The translations under genes were made by a program, and so were the position numbers. The notes beneath the pieces were generated by a model. It did no database searches, had not been told where the DNA came from, and saw only the letters and a program-made list of their open reading frames with translations. Below are positions 26,829-39,372 of a DNA stretch of 64,000 bases, piece by piece (positions within the stretch are counted from its first letter, which is position 1; each line of letters starts with the position of its first letter). The DNA is from Acidobacteriota bacterium (GTDB lineage: Bacteria; Acidobacteriota; Polarisedimenticolia; J045). The DNA is taken from the NCBI GenBank assembly GCA_030949985.1, contig JAUZRX010000021.1, positions 141,253 through 205,252 on the forward strand. The letters run 5' to 3'.

Positions 26829-26861
26829 CGCATCGAAAAGACCTCGCCGACGGGTCGCTAG
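26829..26861 (-). repeat. 3'-flanking repeat, copy A (shared with 22592-22624)
   Basis: On the minus strand GTCTTTTCGATGCG starts 15 bases after the TAG stop of the carboxyltransferase gene, matching the placement and sequence seen after the secreted-protein gene at 22621. The 136-base gap to the biotin carboxylase gene is otherwise without features. Confidence 0.45.
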
Positions 26862-28399
26862 AGGGGAATGTTGCCGTGCTTCTTCGGCGGAGAGGGATCG
26901 ACCTTCGTCTCCAAGCGCCTCAGGGCCTGGATCAGGCGCAACCGTGTGTCCGCCGGTTCGATCACCGCGTCCACGTAGCCCCGCTGCGCTGCAATGTAGG
27001 GGTTGGCGAAGGCCTTGCGGTACTCGTCCGCCCGCTGCTTTTTGAACGTCTCGGCGTCGTCCGCCTCACGCAGACCCTTACGGTAGAGAATCTCCACCGC
27101 TCCTTCCGCGCCCATCACGGCGATTTCGGCCGTGGGCCAGGCGAGGTTGAGATCGGTGCGCAAATGCTTGCTGGCCATCACGCAATAGGCGCCGCCGTAG
27201 GCCTTGCGGGTGATCACCGTCAACTTGGGGACGGTGGCCTCGGCAAAGGCATAGAGCAGCTTGGCCCCGTGGACGATGATGCCGCCGTGCTCTTGAGCCA
27301 CACCGGGCAGGAACCCCGGGACGTCCTCGAAGACAATCAGCGGAATATTGAAGGCGTCGCAGAAGCGCACGAACCGCGCCCCCTTCTTCGAGGCGTCGAT
27401 ATCGAGCACACCGGCGAGGGCCGCCGGCTGGTTGGCCACGATGCCGACGCTGCGACCGTCGAGGCGGGCGAAACCGATGACGATGTTGCGCGCGTAGTTC
27501 TCGTGGACTTCGAAAAAGTCGCCTTCGTCCGCGATGGCCGTGATCACCTGCTTGATATCGTACGGCTTGTTGGGATTGTCGGGTACCAGGCCGTTGAGCG
27601 ATTCCTCCCGGCGGTCCGCCGGATCCTCGCTGGCCACACGCGGCGGATCCTCGTGGTTGTTCTGGGGCAGGAAGGAAAGTAAGCGTCGAATCAGCCCGAG
27701 GGCGTGTGGATCATCGTTGGCCGCGAAGTGCGAGACGCCGCTCTGGGAAGAATGGGTCAGCGCCCCACCGAGTTCCTCCTTGGTCACCTCCTCATGGGTC
27801 ACGGCCCGGATCACGTCGGGACCGGTGATGAACATGTAGGAACTGTCCTTGACCATCACCGTGAAATCGGTAATCGCCGGAGAATAGACGGCACCCCCGG
27901 CGCAAGGCCCCATGATCGCGGAAATCTGGGGAATCACGCCCGAAACCAGGGTATTGCGCAGGAAGATGTCGGCATAGCCCGCCAGCGAGGCCGCTCCTTC
28001 CTGGATCCTGGCCCCGCCGGAGTCGTTCAAACCGATCATCGGGCAGCCCATCTTGAGGGCCATGTCCATCACCTTGCAGATTTTCTGGGCGTAGGTCTCC
28101 GAGAGGCTCCCTCCGAAGACCGTGAAGTCCTGTGAGAAGAGAGCCACGGGACGGCCTTCGATGCGGGCGAAGCCCGTCACGACGCCGTCACCCGGGATGC
28201 GCTGCTTCTCCATCCCGAAATCGGTACAGCGATGCACCACCATGGCGTCGGTTTCTTCGAAAGAACCGGGATCGACGAGAATCTCGATTCTCTCTCGAGC
28301 CGTCAGCTTACCGGCGTCGTGCTGCTTTTCGATTCTCGCGCTACCACCACCTTGACGTGCGGCTGCCAGTCGCTCACGCAGCTCTTCAATCCTGTCCAC
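26858..28399 (-). CDS. pccB: Acyl-CoA carboxylase carboxyltransferase (propionyl-CoA carboxylase beta-type)
   Basis: 513 residues of the crotonase-fold carboxyltransferase family. It has the usual N-terminal [19 protein letters not shown], the acyl-CoA site [12 protein letters not shown], the oxyanion pair around [14 protein letters not shown], and the biotin-side motifs [20 protein letters not shown] and [11 protein letters not shown]. Length and motifs fit PccB rather than bacterial AccD. It starts at GTG 28399 immediately after the stop of a 76-residue gene and has GGAGGACG as its Shine-Dalgarno within that gene. It transfers CO2 from carboxybiotin to an acyl-CoA, feeding either methylmalonyl-CoA or malonyl-CoA. 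Confidence 0.93.
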   Translation of the reverse strand: MDRIEELRERLAAARQGGGSARIEKQHDAGKLTARERIEILVDPGSFEETDAMVVHRCTDFGMEKQRIPGDGVVTGFARIEGRPVALFSQDFTVFGGSLSETYAQKICKVMDMALKMGCPMIGLNDSGGARIQEGAASLAGYADIFLRNTLVSGVIPQISAIMGPCAGGAVYSPAITDFTVMVKDSSYMFITGPDVIRAVTHEEVTKEELGGALTHSSQSGVSHFAANDDPHALGLIRRLLSFLPQNNHEDPPRVASEDPADRREESLNGLVPDNPNKPYDIKQVITAIADEGDFFEVHENYARNIVIGFARLDGRSVGIVANQPAALAGVLDIDASKKGARFVRFCDAFNIPLIVFEDVPGFLPGVAQEHGGIIVHGAKLLYAFAEATVPKLTVITRKAYGGAYCVMASKHLRTDLNLAWPTAEIAVMGAEGAVEILYRKGLREADDAETFKKQRADEYRKAFANPYIAAQRGYVDAVIEPADTRLRLIQALRRLETKVDPSPPKKHGNIPL

Positions 28400-28630
28400 T
28401 CACCCGTCCTCCGGGGCCGTTGAAGGCGCCATCCACACCTCCGGCCCGCCATCGACGATCAACCCTTCCCGCTCCATCTCCCGCAGCACTCCCGCAACGC
28501 GGGCTCGGAGTTGCCGCTTGGCGGCTTCCACGCCGACCTGCCCGGCCACGGCCCTCAGCAGCACGCCCCGGGGTACGGGCGCGCCTCCGGCCAGGCACTC
28601 GAGCACGATGGCGCGGATTTGGTCCTTCAT
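28400..28630 (-). CDS. Small winged-helix-like hypothetical protein
   Basis: 76 residues that look like a compact helical domain (IRAIVLECLAGGAPVPRGVL, then AKRQLRARVAGVLREMEREG) ending in a short beta wing (LIVDGGPEVWMAP). The layout recalls a winged helix, but no family can be named. The stop abuts the GTG of pccB without a gap, so the pair is translationally linked. It could be a small regulator or an assembly factor for the carboxylase; this is inference from position only. Confidence 0.6.
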   Translation of the reverse strand: MKDQIRAIVLECLAGGAPVPRGVLLRAVAGQVGVEAAKRQLRARVAGVLREMEREGLIVDGGPEVWMAPSTAPEDG

Positions 28631-28651
28631 CGCGCTGATCCGCCGCCGCGA

Positions 28652-29299
28652 TCAGTTCCCAGGTACCTTCTTCCAATCTTCGAGAAAACGCTCGAGACCC
28701 AAATCCGTCAACGGATGTTGGACGAGCTGGGCGATGACCTTGAAAGGAATCGTGGCCACATCGGCACCGATCAGGCCGGCTTGCACCACGTGCATCGGGT
28801 GACGCACGCTGGCGACCAGAATCTCGGTGTCGAAACCATAGTTGTCGTAGATCCTGCGGATCTGCTCGATCAGTTCCATCCCGTCGGTGGAGATATCGTC
28901 GAGCCGTCCCACGAAAGGGGAGATGTAGGTCGCCCCCGCCTTGGCCGCCATCAGCGCCTGCAGCGGGTGGAAGCAGAGCGTCACGTTGGTTCGGATGCCC
29001 TGGCTCGAACACCAGCGCACCGCCTTGAGACCCTCGCGGATGATGGGAATCTTGACCACGATGTTTTCGTGGATCCCGCTCAGTTCCGTCGCCTCGCGCT
29101 TCATCCCTTCGAGGTCGGTGGAAGTCACCTCCGCGCTGACCGGGCCGTCGACCACTTCGAGGATTTCCTCCAGAACTTCCCGGAAGGGCCGCCCGGTCTT
29201 CGCCACCAGGGAGGGGTTGGTCGTCACACCGTCGAGGACACCCAGGTCGAGCGCCTCACGGATTTCTCCGATATCCGCCGTATCGATAAAGAACTTCAT
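28652..29299 (-). CDS. tal: Transaldolase (short, fructose-6-phosphate-aldolase-like subfamily)
   Basis: 215 residues, the short single-domain transaldolase type. [13 protein letters not shown] at the start, [13 protein letters not shown], the Schiff-base Lys in [34 protein letters not shown] and [10 protein letters not shown] all match. It moves a dihydroxyacetone unit between sugar phosphates in the pentose phosphate pathway, linking fructose-6-phosphate and erythrose-4-phosphate. ATG 29299 gives the canonical start with GAGGTGG upstream. It sits 29 bases after gyrA and 21 bases before the small gene, so it may be transcribed with either group. Confidence 0.92.
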   Translation of the reverse strand: MKFFIDTADIGEIREALDLGVLDGVTTNPSLVAKTGRPFREVLEEILEVVDGPVSAEVTSTDLEGMKREATELSGIHENIVVKIPIIREGLKAVRWCSSQGIRTNVTLCFHPLQALMAAKAGATYISPFVGRLDDISTDGMELIEQIRRIYDNYGFDTEILVASVRHPMHVVQAGLIGADVATIPFKVIAQLVQHPLTDLGLERFLEDWKKVPGN

Positions 29300-29328
29300 C
29301 GCAGCCACCTCACCGGGCCGATCGCGCC

Positions 29329-31800
29329 CTATTCCTTTTCGTCTTCCACGTCAGCGACCTGGCTGGCGCGGGTGAAGGCGACAACGCTGTCCCCTTCCTT
29401 GAGTCGGATGATTCTCACACCCTGGGTCGATCGACCCAGCCTGCTGATCTTGCTGTGCCCATCCTGCTCGACGGGCGTACGGATCACCTGCCCGAGTCGC
29501 GTGGCGACGATGATTTCGTCGTCGTTCCGGACCGGAATCGCCGATACGACGGTGCCGGTCTTTTCCGAGACCTTGAGGTTGATCAGTCCCATGCCCCCGC
29601 GCCCCTGGGAACGGTACTCGGTCTCCGCAGTGCGTTTGCCATAGCCCTTTTCGGTCACGGTCAACAGGTCCTCTCCGCCCTTGAGGACGGACGCCTGCAC
29701 GACCTCGTCTCCCTCCCTGAGCGTGATCCCGCGGACGCCCCGGGCCGTCCGGCCCATCGACCGCACTTCCTTCGCGGGGAAGCGAATCGCCATCCCCTTC
29801 CGCGTGGCGATGAGGAGATGGTCGTCTTCGCCGACCAGCCTCACCGAAATCAGACTGTCACCCTCGACCAGCGAGAGCGCGATGATGCCTCCCGCCCGGA
29901 TGTTGGCATAGGCTTCGAGAGGTGTGCGCTTGACCATGCCGCGCCGGGTGACCGTGACGACGAACAGCCCCGGCTGCTTGAAGTCTCTCAGGGCGAGAAG
30001 CCCCTGGATCTTCTCGTCGGGGGCCAGGCCGAGCTGGTTGACGATCGGCTTGCCGCGTGACGCCCGACCGGCCTCCGGCAGCCGGTAGACCGGCAACGAA
30101 TGGACCTTGCCGGCGGAAGTGAACCAGAGGCTGGTGTCGTGAGTCGAGACGATCCTCACCCGGGAGAGGAAATCCTCGTCACGGACTTCCATCAAGCGGA
30201 TGCCCTTCCCTCCCCGGCCTTGGGTGCGGTACTCGGCCAACGCCGTCCGCTTGACATAACCACGGTGAGAGAGGGTGACGACCATGTCCTCTTCGGTGAT
30301 CATGTCGAGGGTTCTGATTTCTCCCTCGTCTTCGACGATTTCCGTCCTTCGCTCGTCGCCAAAACGGCGGCGTACTTCTTCCAGCTCCTCGAGGACGATC
30401 TCGTCGACCATGCTCGTCGAGGCGAGAATCTGCCGGTAGTGCTCGATTTTGGCCAGCAACTCGGCAAGTTCCTCGAGCAACTTGTCCCGCTCGAGCTGGG
30501 TCAGCCGCTGCAAGCGCATGTCGAGAATCGCCTGGGCCTGGATCGCGGTGAACTCGAAGCGGTCGATCAAGCCCTGCTTGGCCTCGGCTGGTGTCTTCGA
30601 GGCGCGGATCAGGGCGATAACGGCGTCGAGGTGATCGAGAGCCTTTTTCAGGCCTTCGAGAATATGGGCCCGGGCCTCGGCCTGCTCGAGCAGGTACTGG
30701 GTCCGCCGCACCACCACCTCACGACGGTGCGTGAGGTAGAAACTGAGCATGCTCTTGAGATCGAGCACCCGCGGTCGACCGGCGACGATGGCGAGAAAAA
30801 TCGCCCCGAAGGTGGTTTGCAGGCGGGTATGTTTGTAGAGCAGGTTCTCGACCACCTTCGGAACCGCATCTTTACGCAGTTCGAGCACGACCCGAATGCC
30901 ATGGCGATCGGACTCGTCGCGGATATCCGCGATCCCCTCGATTCGCTTGTCGCGAACGAGACCCGCAATCTCCTCGATCAACTGGACCTTGTTGACCTGG
31001 TAAGGAATCTCCTCGATCACCAGCCGATCCCGGCCCTTCTTGGCTTCCTCGTATTCCACCCGACCGCGCACGATGATCTTGCCGCGTCCCGTGTGGTAGG
31101 CCTGGTGAATCCCGGAACGACCGTAAATGACGCCGGAGGTGGGAAAATCGGGACCTTTCACGTACTGCAACAGGTCGGCCACGCTGCAACCAGGGTTCTG
31201 GATCAGGTGCCGCGCGGCATCGATCAGTTCTCGCAGGTTGTGCGGTGGGATGCGGGTCGCCATGCCGACGGCGATTCCGTCGGCCCCGTTGGCCAGAAGG
31301 TTGGGAAAGCCGCAGGGCAGAACCAGCGGTTCGTCTTCCGTGTTGTCGTAGTTCGGTCCGAAATCGACGGTGCGCTTGTCGATGTCACGCAGCATTTCCC
31401 CGGCCAGCGGAGCCATGCGGATTTCGGTATATCGCATGGCCGCCGCCGGGTCGCCGTCGATAGATCCGAAGTTTCCCTGACCGTCGACCAGCGGATAGCG
31501 CAGGGAAAAATCCTGCGCCATGCGAACAATCGTGTCGTAGACGGCCTGATCGCCGTGGGGATGGAATTTTCCAATCACCTCTCCGACGGTCTTGGCGCTC
31601 TTGCGATAACTTCGTCCGGCAACATTGCCGGACTGGTACATCGCATAGAGCACCCGCCGATGCACGGGTTTGAGACCGTCGCGCACGTCGGGAAGGGCGC
31701 GGCCGATGATCACGGACATCGCGTAGTCGAGATACGAGTGGCGCATCTCGTCTTCGATGCTGATCGGTGTTTGTCGGATCGCCTGGTTCTCGTCGGTCAT
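29329..31800 (-). CDS. gyrA: DNA gyrase subunit A
   Basis: 823 residues. The breakage-reunion domain has [20 protein letters not shown] and HRRVLYAM, with the catalytic Tyr in [13 protein letters not shown]. The C-terminal half holds the beta-pinwheel repeats and the GyrA box GRGGKGIRL. With GyrB (22 bases upstream) it introduces negative supercoils. In the quinolone-determining region the sequence reads [10 protein letters not shown]: the residue matching E. coli Ser83 is Gln, while the Asp87 position is kept. The C-terminus is acidic (VADVEDEKE). Being part of the origin operon after gyrB is a common bacterial arrangement. Confidence 0.97.
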   Translation of the reverse strand: MTDENQAIRQTPISIEDEMRHSYLDYAMSVIIGRALPDVRDGLKPVHRRVLYAMYQSGNVAGRSYRKSAKTVGEVIGKFHPHGDQAVYDTIVRMAQDFSLRYPLVDGQGNFGSIDGDPAAAMRYTEIRMAPLAGEMLRDIDKRTVDFGPNYDNTEDEPLVLPCGFPNLLANGADGIAVGMATRIPPHNLRELIDAARHLIQNPGCSVADLLQYVKGPDFPTSGVIYGRSGIHQAYHTGRGKIIVRGRVEYEEAKKGRDRLVIEEIPYQVNKVQLIEEIAGLVRDKRIEGIADIRDESDRHGIRVVLELRKDAVPKVVENLLYKHTRLQTTFGAIFLAIVAGRPRVLDLKSMLSFYLTHRREVVVRRTQYLLEQAEARAHILEGLKKALDHLDAVIALIRASKTPAEAKQGLIDRFEFTAIQAQAILDMRLQRLTQLERDKLLEELAELLAKIEHYRQILASTSMVDEIVLEELEEVRRRFGDERRTEIVEDEGEIRTLDMITEEDMVVTLSHRGYVKRTALAEYRTQGRGGKGIRLMEVRDEDFLSRVRIVSTHDTSLWFTSAGKVHSLPVYRLPEAGRASRGKPIVNQLGLAPDEKIQGLLALRDFKQPGLFVVTVTRRGMVKRTPLEAYANIRAGGIIALSLVEGDSLISVRLVGEDDHLLIATRKGMAIRFPAKEVRSMGRTARGVRGITLREGDEVVQASVLKGGEDLLTVTEKGYGKRTAETEYRSQGRGGMGLINLKVSEKTGTVVSAIPVRNDDEIIVATRLGQVIRTPVEQDGHSKISRLGRSTQGVRIIRLKEGDSVVAFTRASQVADVEDEKE

Positions 31801-31822
31801 GGCGCTCGCTTTTCCCCTGCTT

Positions 31823-35354
<3,532 letters not shown>

Positions 35355-35565
35355 CGGTCTAGACCAGCGTCGCGTACGGGGCATCGAAGCAGCCCGCCGC
35401 GGTCGCTCGGCGGCCGGCGGCCCGCGCGGAAGGCCTCACGACCGCGTCATGACCGGGAATCTCCCCGGCGGGCGCGGATTCCCCACGGGGAGTCGGACGG
35501 CCCGAAGTTCCCGGCGGGAATGGAGACGAGGCACTTCGGTCGAAGGACTCGTGCATGATCCGGGT

Positions 35566-36687
35566 TCAAGACAGGGCCATCGGCATGACCACGTAGAGAT
35601 CTTCCCGGTGATCCTCTTCGTCGCGGACAGGCCGGAAGAGGCTCTGCCCCATGGGCTGCCCGAGGGAGATCTCGATCTTCTCCGATCCGCAGACCGCCAG
35701 GAAATCGAGCAGGTACTGGGCATTGAAGCCAATCGAAAAGTCATCGCCGCTATAGGCCACCTCGAGCTGTTCCTGGGCCTCACCAAGCTGTTGATGGGAC
35801 GAGGACACCTCGAGCTGGTTCTCCCGCAGATCGAGCCGCACCAGGTGGCTGTGCTCCTGGGACAGGACCGCCACGCGTTCGATGGCACTCTTGATCGCCG
35901 AAGTCGAAACGACCACGACCCGGTCATTGGAGGTGGGAAGAACCTTGTTGTAGTCGGGGAACTTCTGCTCCTGGAGGCTGGTACTCAGCTCCCGTTCGCC
36001 CATCCTGGCGAACAGGCTCGCGCCCTCGTGCCAGATGAACACGTCCCCTTCGTGATCCGCCGCCAGTTTATGCAGCTCGGCAACCGCCTTCCGGGGCACC
36101 ACCAGCCGGTGATCGCCGCTCTCCGTCTGCTGGATGCTGCGCCGGGACAGGGCCATCCGGTTGCCATCGGTGCCGACGATGGTGAGTTGCCCTTCGACCA
36201 GCTCCCACAGAGCGCCACCGATGTAGTAGCGGGGATCGTCGGCGGTGATGGCAAAGAGCACGCGCTTGATCATCTCCGCCAGGGGCGCGGCATCGATCTG
36301 CGCGGTCGGCTGGCCTTCCTTCTCGCGCAGAGCCGGGAAGAGTTCGGCGTCCTGCGTCGCCAGGCGGTAGTGGATCCGCTCGCAGGTCAGGTGGAGCGAT
36401 CCACCGTCGAGGCGGAACCCGACGTTTCCCTGGGGCAGACGCCGGATGATGTCGTGGAGCCGCCGGGCGTGGACGGTCGCCAGCCCGGGCGCCTCGACGG
36501 TGGCGGGAACCGAGGAGCGGAAACCGATCTCGAGGTCGGTGGCGGTGATCAACAACCGACCGTCGTCCCCCGCCCTGAGCAGAATGTTGGAGAGGATGGG
36601 GAGGGTCGCCTTTCTCTCGATGATGCCCTGCAGCAAGGAGAGTTCCCTGAGGAAGGTTGCCTGATCGACGGTGATTCGCATGGTCAT
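35566..36687 (-). CDS. dnaN: DNA polymerase III beta subunit (sliding clamp)
   Basis: 373 residues with the three-repeat clamp layout. Family landmarks are LSLLQGIIERKATLPILSN at the N-terminus, LLITATDLEIG, FAITADDPRYYIGGALWE, VGTDGNRMALS, FPDYNKVLP, and the C-terminal pocket segment YVVMPMAL. It is the processivity clamp for the replicase and binds partners through the C-terminal hydrophobic pocket. It can start at ATG 36687 or two codons later at 36681. It follows dnaA with a 262-base gap that contains DnaA boxes and a perfect palindrome, so its expression may respond to DnaA. Confidence 0.97.
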   Translation of the reverse strand: MTMRITVDQATFLRELSLLQGIIERKATLPILSNILLRAGDDGRLLITATDLEIGFRSSVPATVEAPGLATVHARRLHDIIRRLPQGNVGFRLDGGSLHLTCERIHYRLATQDAELFPALREKEGQPTAQIDAAPLAEMIKRVLFAITADDPRYYIGGALWELVEGQLTIVGTDGNRMALSRRSIQQTESGDHRLVVPRKAVAELHKLAADHEGDVFIWHEGASLFARMGERELSTSLQEQKFPDYNKVLPTSNDRVVVVSTSAIKSAIERVAVLSQEHSHLVRLDLRENQLEVSSSHQQLGEAQEQLEVAYSGDDFSIGFNAQYLLDFLAVCGSEKIEISLGQPMGQSLFRPVRDEEDHREDLYVVMPMALS

Positions 36688-36724
36688 GACCTCGGTGGTT
36701 GGAACTGGAAGAACAAGGCTATCA

Positions 36725-36744
36725 GGAAAGAATGATTTCTTTCC
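36725..36744. promoter_or_regulatory. Perfect palindrome 38 bases upstream of dnaN
   Basis: GGAAAGAA and TTCTTTCC are exact inverted repeats around TGAT. The site lies between the dnaN start and the DnaA boxes, where an operator or a short hairpin could act on dnaN. No known regulator motif is recognised. Confidence 0.4.
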
Positions 36745-36890
36745 AGTCGTAGCCGTAGGGGCGTGGAAAGCGTGGAAAACGATGCAACTTCAAGTCGTCC
36801 TGGGGGTTGCGGAGAGGGTTGTCTGTTGACCCTTTTCAGCACAGGGGTGGATAGGGTGCGACCGGGGTCGGTCAGGGGGCGGGACAGGGG

Positions 36891-36899
36891 TTTTGCACA
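36891..36899 (+). promoter_or_regulatory. DnaA box
   Basis: TTTTGCACA is an exact match to the relaxed DnaA-box consensus TTWTNCACA, in the dnaA-dnaN gap. Confidence 0.6.
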
Positions 36900-36918
36900 A
36901 GGGTTGGGATCCTCGGTT

Positions 36919-36927
36919 GTGGAAAAA
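36919..36927 (-). promoter_or_regulatory. DnaA box
   Basis: TGTGGAAAA is the complement of TTTTCCACA, an exact match to TTWTNCACA. It faces the box at 36891. A further one-mismatch site (CGTGGAAAA) is at 36771-36779. Confidence 0.6.
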
Positions 36928-36949
36928 AGCCCGGTAAGCGCTCTTCCGT

Positions 36950-38287
36950 CTAGCCCAGGCGGGCCTCCAGTTCGGCCAGGGTCCTGTGGATGGCCGGGTC
37001 CTCGCTCCGCAGGCGGTCGATCTTGCGGACCGCGTGGATCACGGTGGTGTGATGCTTGCCGCCGAAGATCTGGCCGATGGCCGGGTAGCTTTCCCGGGCC
37101 AGCTTCTTGCCCAGGTACATGGCGATTTGTCTGGGGAAGGCGATGCGGCGGGCGTTGGTCCGCGATTTGAGATCGGCCACCCGGAGGTTGAAGTGGCGGG
37201 CCACCGCGCGGAGGATCTCTTCGAGGGTGACGGGTTCTTCCTCGGGGGGGGCCATCGAGCGCACGACTTCCCGGGCGAAGGCCAGGTCCGCCGTGCGGCG
37301 TTGAATCGAGGCCGAGGCGATGAGGGTGGTCAGGCAACCTTCCAGTTCGCGGATGTTGCTCTGAACCTGTCCGGCGATGTAGAGCGCCACCTCGGGCTGG
37401 AGGCTCCAGCCCTTGGAGGCTGCGATCTTGTTCAGGATGGCGACCTTGGTCTCCAGGTCCGGAGGCTGGATGTCCGCGATCAGGCCCCACTCGAAACGGC
37501 TGCGCAGGCGCTCGGCGAGGCTGGGAATCGAGCGCGGCGGGGCGTCCGACGCCAGGACGATCTGCTGACCGGCGTCGTAGAGGGCGTTGAAGGTGTGGAA
37601 AAATTCTTCCTGGGTGCTTTCCTTGCCGGCGATGAACTGGATGTCGTCGACCAGGAGGACGTCCACCGACCTGTAACGGGCCCTGAACTCCGGTGTCTTT
37701 TCGAAGCGGATCGCGGTGATCAGCTCGTTGATGAACTGCTCGGATGTGACGTAGGAAAGGCGAATACCGGGCTGTTTGCGCAGCCAGCGGTTGCCGATGG
37801 CCTGCATCAGGTGAGTCTTGCCCAGTCCCACGCCCCCGTAGATGAACAGGGGGTTGTAGGCGCCACCGAGCTGGTCGGTGGTGGCCAGGGCCGCGGCGTG
37901 GGCGAACTGGTTGCAGGAGCTGACGACGAAGTTTTCGAAGGTGTAGCGAGGATTGAGCCGCGGAGAGGGGTAAGGCGCGGGCTTGGGGGGACGGTCCGCC
38001 CGGTCAGGGGAAGAGGGCTCGTCCCGCGCGACGAAGACAAGTTCGGCGGATGGAAGCCCGACCTTGGGCAGGGTGGCCCGGATCGTCTCCAGGTATTGAC
38101 TCTGGAGCCATTCGGCGAACATGGTGTTCGGCACCTGGATCCGGAGCAGGTCACCTTCCGCGTCGAGCAGGCGGGTGGGACGGAACCATGTGTCGAAGAT
38201 GGTTGCGCTGACCTGGGGCCTGAGGGCCTCGAGAACTCTCTCCCAGGCTCCCCCCTGAGCAAGGTCCTGACGCGGGTTGTTTTCCAC
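36950..38287 (-). CDS. dnaA: Chromosomal replication initiator protein DnaA
   Basis: 445 residues from GTG 38287. Domain I is about 1-90, a short Pro-rich domain II follows, then the AAA+ domain III with Walker A GGVGLGKTHLMQ, Walker B VLLVDDIQFIAGK and the arginine-finger region LRSRFEWGL. Domain IV carries the DNA-binding signature FGGKHHTTVIHAVRKI. It binds DnaA boxes at the origin and opens the duplex. The start codon overlaps a perfect DnaA box (38280-38288), so autoregulation is likely. A GTG at 38356 is in frame, but the added residues overlap another box and look non-coding. Confidence 0.96.
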   Translation of the reverse strand: MENNPRQDLAQGGAWERVLEALRPQVSATIFDTWFRPTRLLDAEGDLLRIQVPNTMFAEWLQSQYLETIRATLPKVGLPSAELVFVARDEPSSPDRADRPPKPAPYPSPRLNPRYTFENFVVSSCNQFAHAAALATTDQLGGAYNPLFIYGGVGLGKTHLMQAIGNRWLRKQPGIRLSYVTSEQFINELITAIRFEKTPEFRARYRSVDVLLVDDIQFIAGKESTQEEFFHTFNALYDAGQQIVLASDAPPRSIPSLAERLRSRFEWGLIADIQPPDLETKVAILNKIAASKGWSLQPEVALYIAGQVQSNIRELEGCLTTLIASASIQRRTADLAFAREVVRSMAPPEEEPVTLEEILRAVARHFNLRVADLKSRTNARRIAFPRQIAMYLGKKLARESYPAIGQIFGGKHHTTVIHAVRKIDRLRSEDPAIHRTLAELEARLG

Positions 38288-38288
38288 A
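38280..38288 (+). promoter_or_regulatory. DnaA box over the dnaA start codon
   Basis: TTTTCCACA, an exact consensus match, includes the complement of the GTG start of dnaA. Confidence 0.6.
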
Positions 38289-38335
38289 GCCTCTACCCCC
38301 TTGTTTCGTCGTAACTTGACCGGTGTCGCAGCGAA

Positions 38336-38357
38336 TGATACACACAGGTTTTCCACA
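38336..38357 (+). promoter_or_regulatory. Pair of DnaA boxes upstream of dnaA
   Basis: TGATACACA (38336-38344, one mismatch) and TTTTCCACA (38349-38357, exact) lie 13 bases apart, start to start, on the same strand. A weak inverted copy follows directly (GTTGTGGAATCC). Confidence 0.6.
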
Positions 38358-38575
38358 GTTGTGGAATCCTGGATCCTTCTTCTAACCCTTTGTTTTTATG
38401 GGGTTTAAGGCGAAAAAAGTGCGTTCTGCGCCGCAGACGCCCCACCGCTTTCCCCTGGCCTGTCGGCCCTGGTCGAGATGTTCGTTCCGGTGGCCCGGGC
38501 CCTGTCCGAGCCATTGCCCACCACGGTTGAAAACGGCCCGACCGTAACACCTTCGTCAGGGGATAGACAAGAGGA

Positions 38576-38584
38576 TTTTCCACA
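38576..38584 (+). promoter_or_regulatory. DnaA box
   Basis: TTTTCCACA, an exact match to TTWTNCACA, about 105 bases upstream of the rpmH promoter. Confidence 0.55.
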
Positions 38585-38689
38585 GGTTTCCTATCTTCTT
38601 GGGGCTCTGGAGCTTGGTCTCACCACTGGGAAGCGGCGGGGGGGCCTCCAGGACTCGACTTGTAGTCAGAAATGACTTTGCGTCGTGGT

Positions 38690-38718
38690 TTGACACCCGG
38701 CAAGGGTGCCCCTAGGCT
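38690..38718 (+). promoter_or_regulatory. Sigma70-type promoter of the rpmH-rnpA-yidD-yidC-jag operon
   Basis: A perfect TTGACA -35 (38690-38695), a 17-base spacer and TAGGCT as -10 (38713-38718). A leader of about 130 bases precedes the first start codon. Confidence 0.65.
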
Positions 38719-38850
38719 ATCTCGGTTTCGGAAAGGTCCCGCGGACGTCGTGGGCTGGTGCGCTGGCGCGCGCCGGCGGCCCGGCGAGGGTGGGGCCACG
38801 ACAGCGACCGGCGGCGTTGGAGCGTGCCAGCGCGGCCGAGGTGCGAGGCG

Positions 38851-39372
38851 GTGCGCAATGAAGAGAACTTTCCAGCCCAACAATCGCAAGAGAAAGAAGA
38901 CTCACGGTTTTCGCGCGCGGATGAAGAGCGTCGGGGGACGGCGCGTTCTGCGGCGTCGGCGGGCGAAGGGCCGCAAGCGGCTGGCTGTCTGAACGCAGCC
39001 GCCTGCCGGACTTTTCCGGCGTCGGTTCGTCTGAAGAAGAGGCGGGAGTATCTGGAGGTCTATGACCGTGGCGTCAGGGTGGCGGGGAGCCATATCGTGC
39101 TCTTCGTCCTGCCCACGGAGCGGGGCGGACCGCGTCTGGGTGTCACAGCGACCCGCCGCGTGGGCGCCGCGGTTCGTCGCAATCGTGCGCGACGGGTGAT
39201 ACGCGAAGTCTTTCGCCATCACCGCCACCGGCTACCCGCGTGGGACCTGGTGGTCAACGTGCGGCGATCGGCGCCTTTTCGCTCCTACCGGAGGCTCGAA
39301 CAGGATTTCTTGAACCTGGTCGGCCGCGCCGAGAAGAGACTCTCGTACGTTCGGACAGGAGAATCCCCGTGA
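38851..39372 (+). CDS. rnpA: RNase P protein component, with start upstream of and overlapping rpmH
   Basis: The C-terminal 113 residues are a normal Rnp[43 protein letters not shown] (the RNR-type RNA-binding helix) and WDLVVNVR. No ATG, GTG or TTG occurs in frame between the conserved start (residue 61) and GTG 38851, which lies seven bases before the rpmH ATG. Two GAGG motifs spaced seven bases apart precede the two start codons. The likely product is therefore a 173-residue RnpA with a 60-residue extension encoded across all of rpmH in another frame, as described in Thermus. The alternative is a CTG start at 38989 overlapping the rpmH stop. It processes tRNA 5' ends with RNase P RNA. Confidence 0.8.
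   Translation: MRNEENFPAQQSQEKEDSRFSRADEERRGTARSAASAGEGPQAAGCLNAAACRTFPASVRLKKRREYLEVYDRGVRVAGSHIVLFVLPTERGGPRLGVTATRRVGAAVRRNRARRVIREVFRHHRHRLPAWDLVVNVRRSAPFRSYRRLEQDFLNLVGRAEKRLSYVRTGESP
38858..38992 (+). CDS. rpmH: Ribosomal protein bL34
   Basis: 44 residues, the standard length. [19 protein letters not shown] at the start and a basic tail ending KGRKRLAV are unmistakable. It is a large-subunit protein bound near the exit side of 23S rRNA. GAGGCGG nine bases upstream of ATG 38858 serves as ribosome-binding site; the GTG at 38851 that may start rnpA lies inside this spacer. The gene is the first of the operon divergent from dnaA. Confidence 0.97.
   Translation: MKRTFQPNNRKRKKTHGFRARMKSVGGRRVLRRRRAKGRKRLAV

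Larger units (their letters stand above)
38289..38689. other. Candidate replication origin (oriC) between dnaA and rpmH
   Basis: This 400-base non-coding gap separates dnaA from rpmH, a classic origin position. It has DnaA boxes at its dnaA side (38280-38357) and one at 38576-38584. An AT-rich stretch at about 38378-38420 (TTCTAACCCTTTGTTTTTAT, then a run of A) could be the unwinding element. With the boxes in the dnaA-dnaN gap it resembles a bipartite origin. No strand-skew calculation was possible by eye. Confidence 0.65.

Noticed and set aside
38288..38356. Longer DnaA starting at GTG 38356
   Set aside because: The extra residues overlap a perfect DnaA box and do not resemble DnaA domain I; GTG 38287 fits better.
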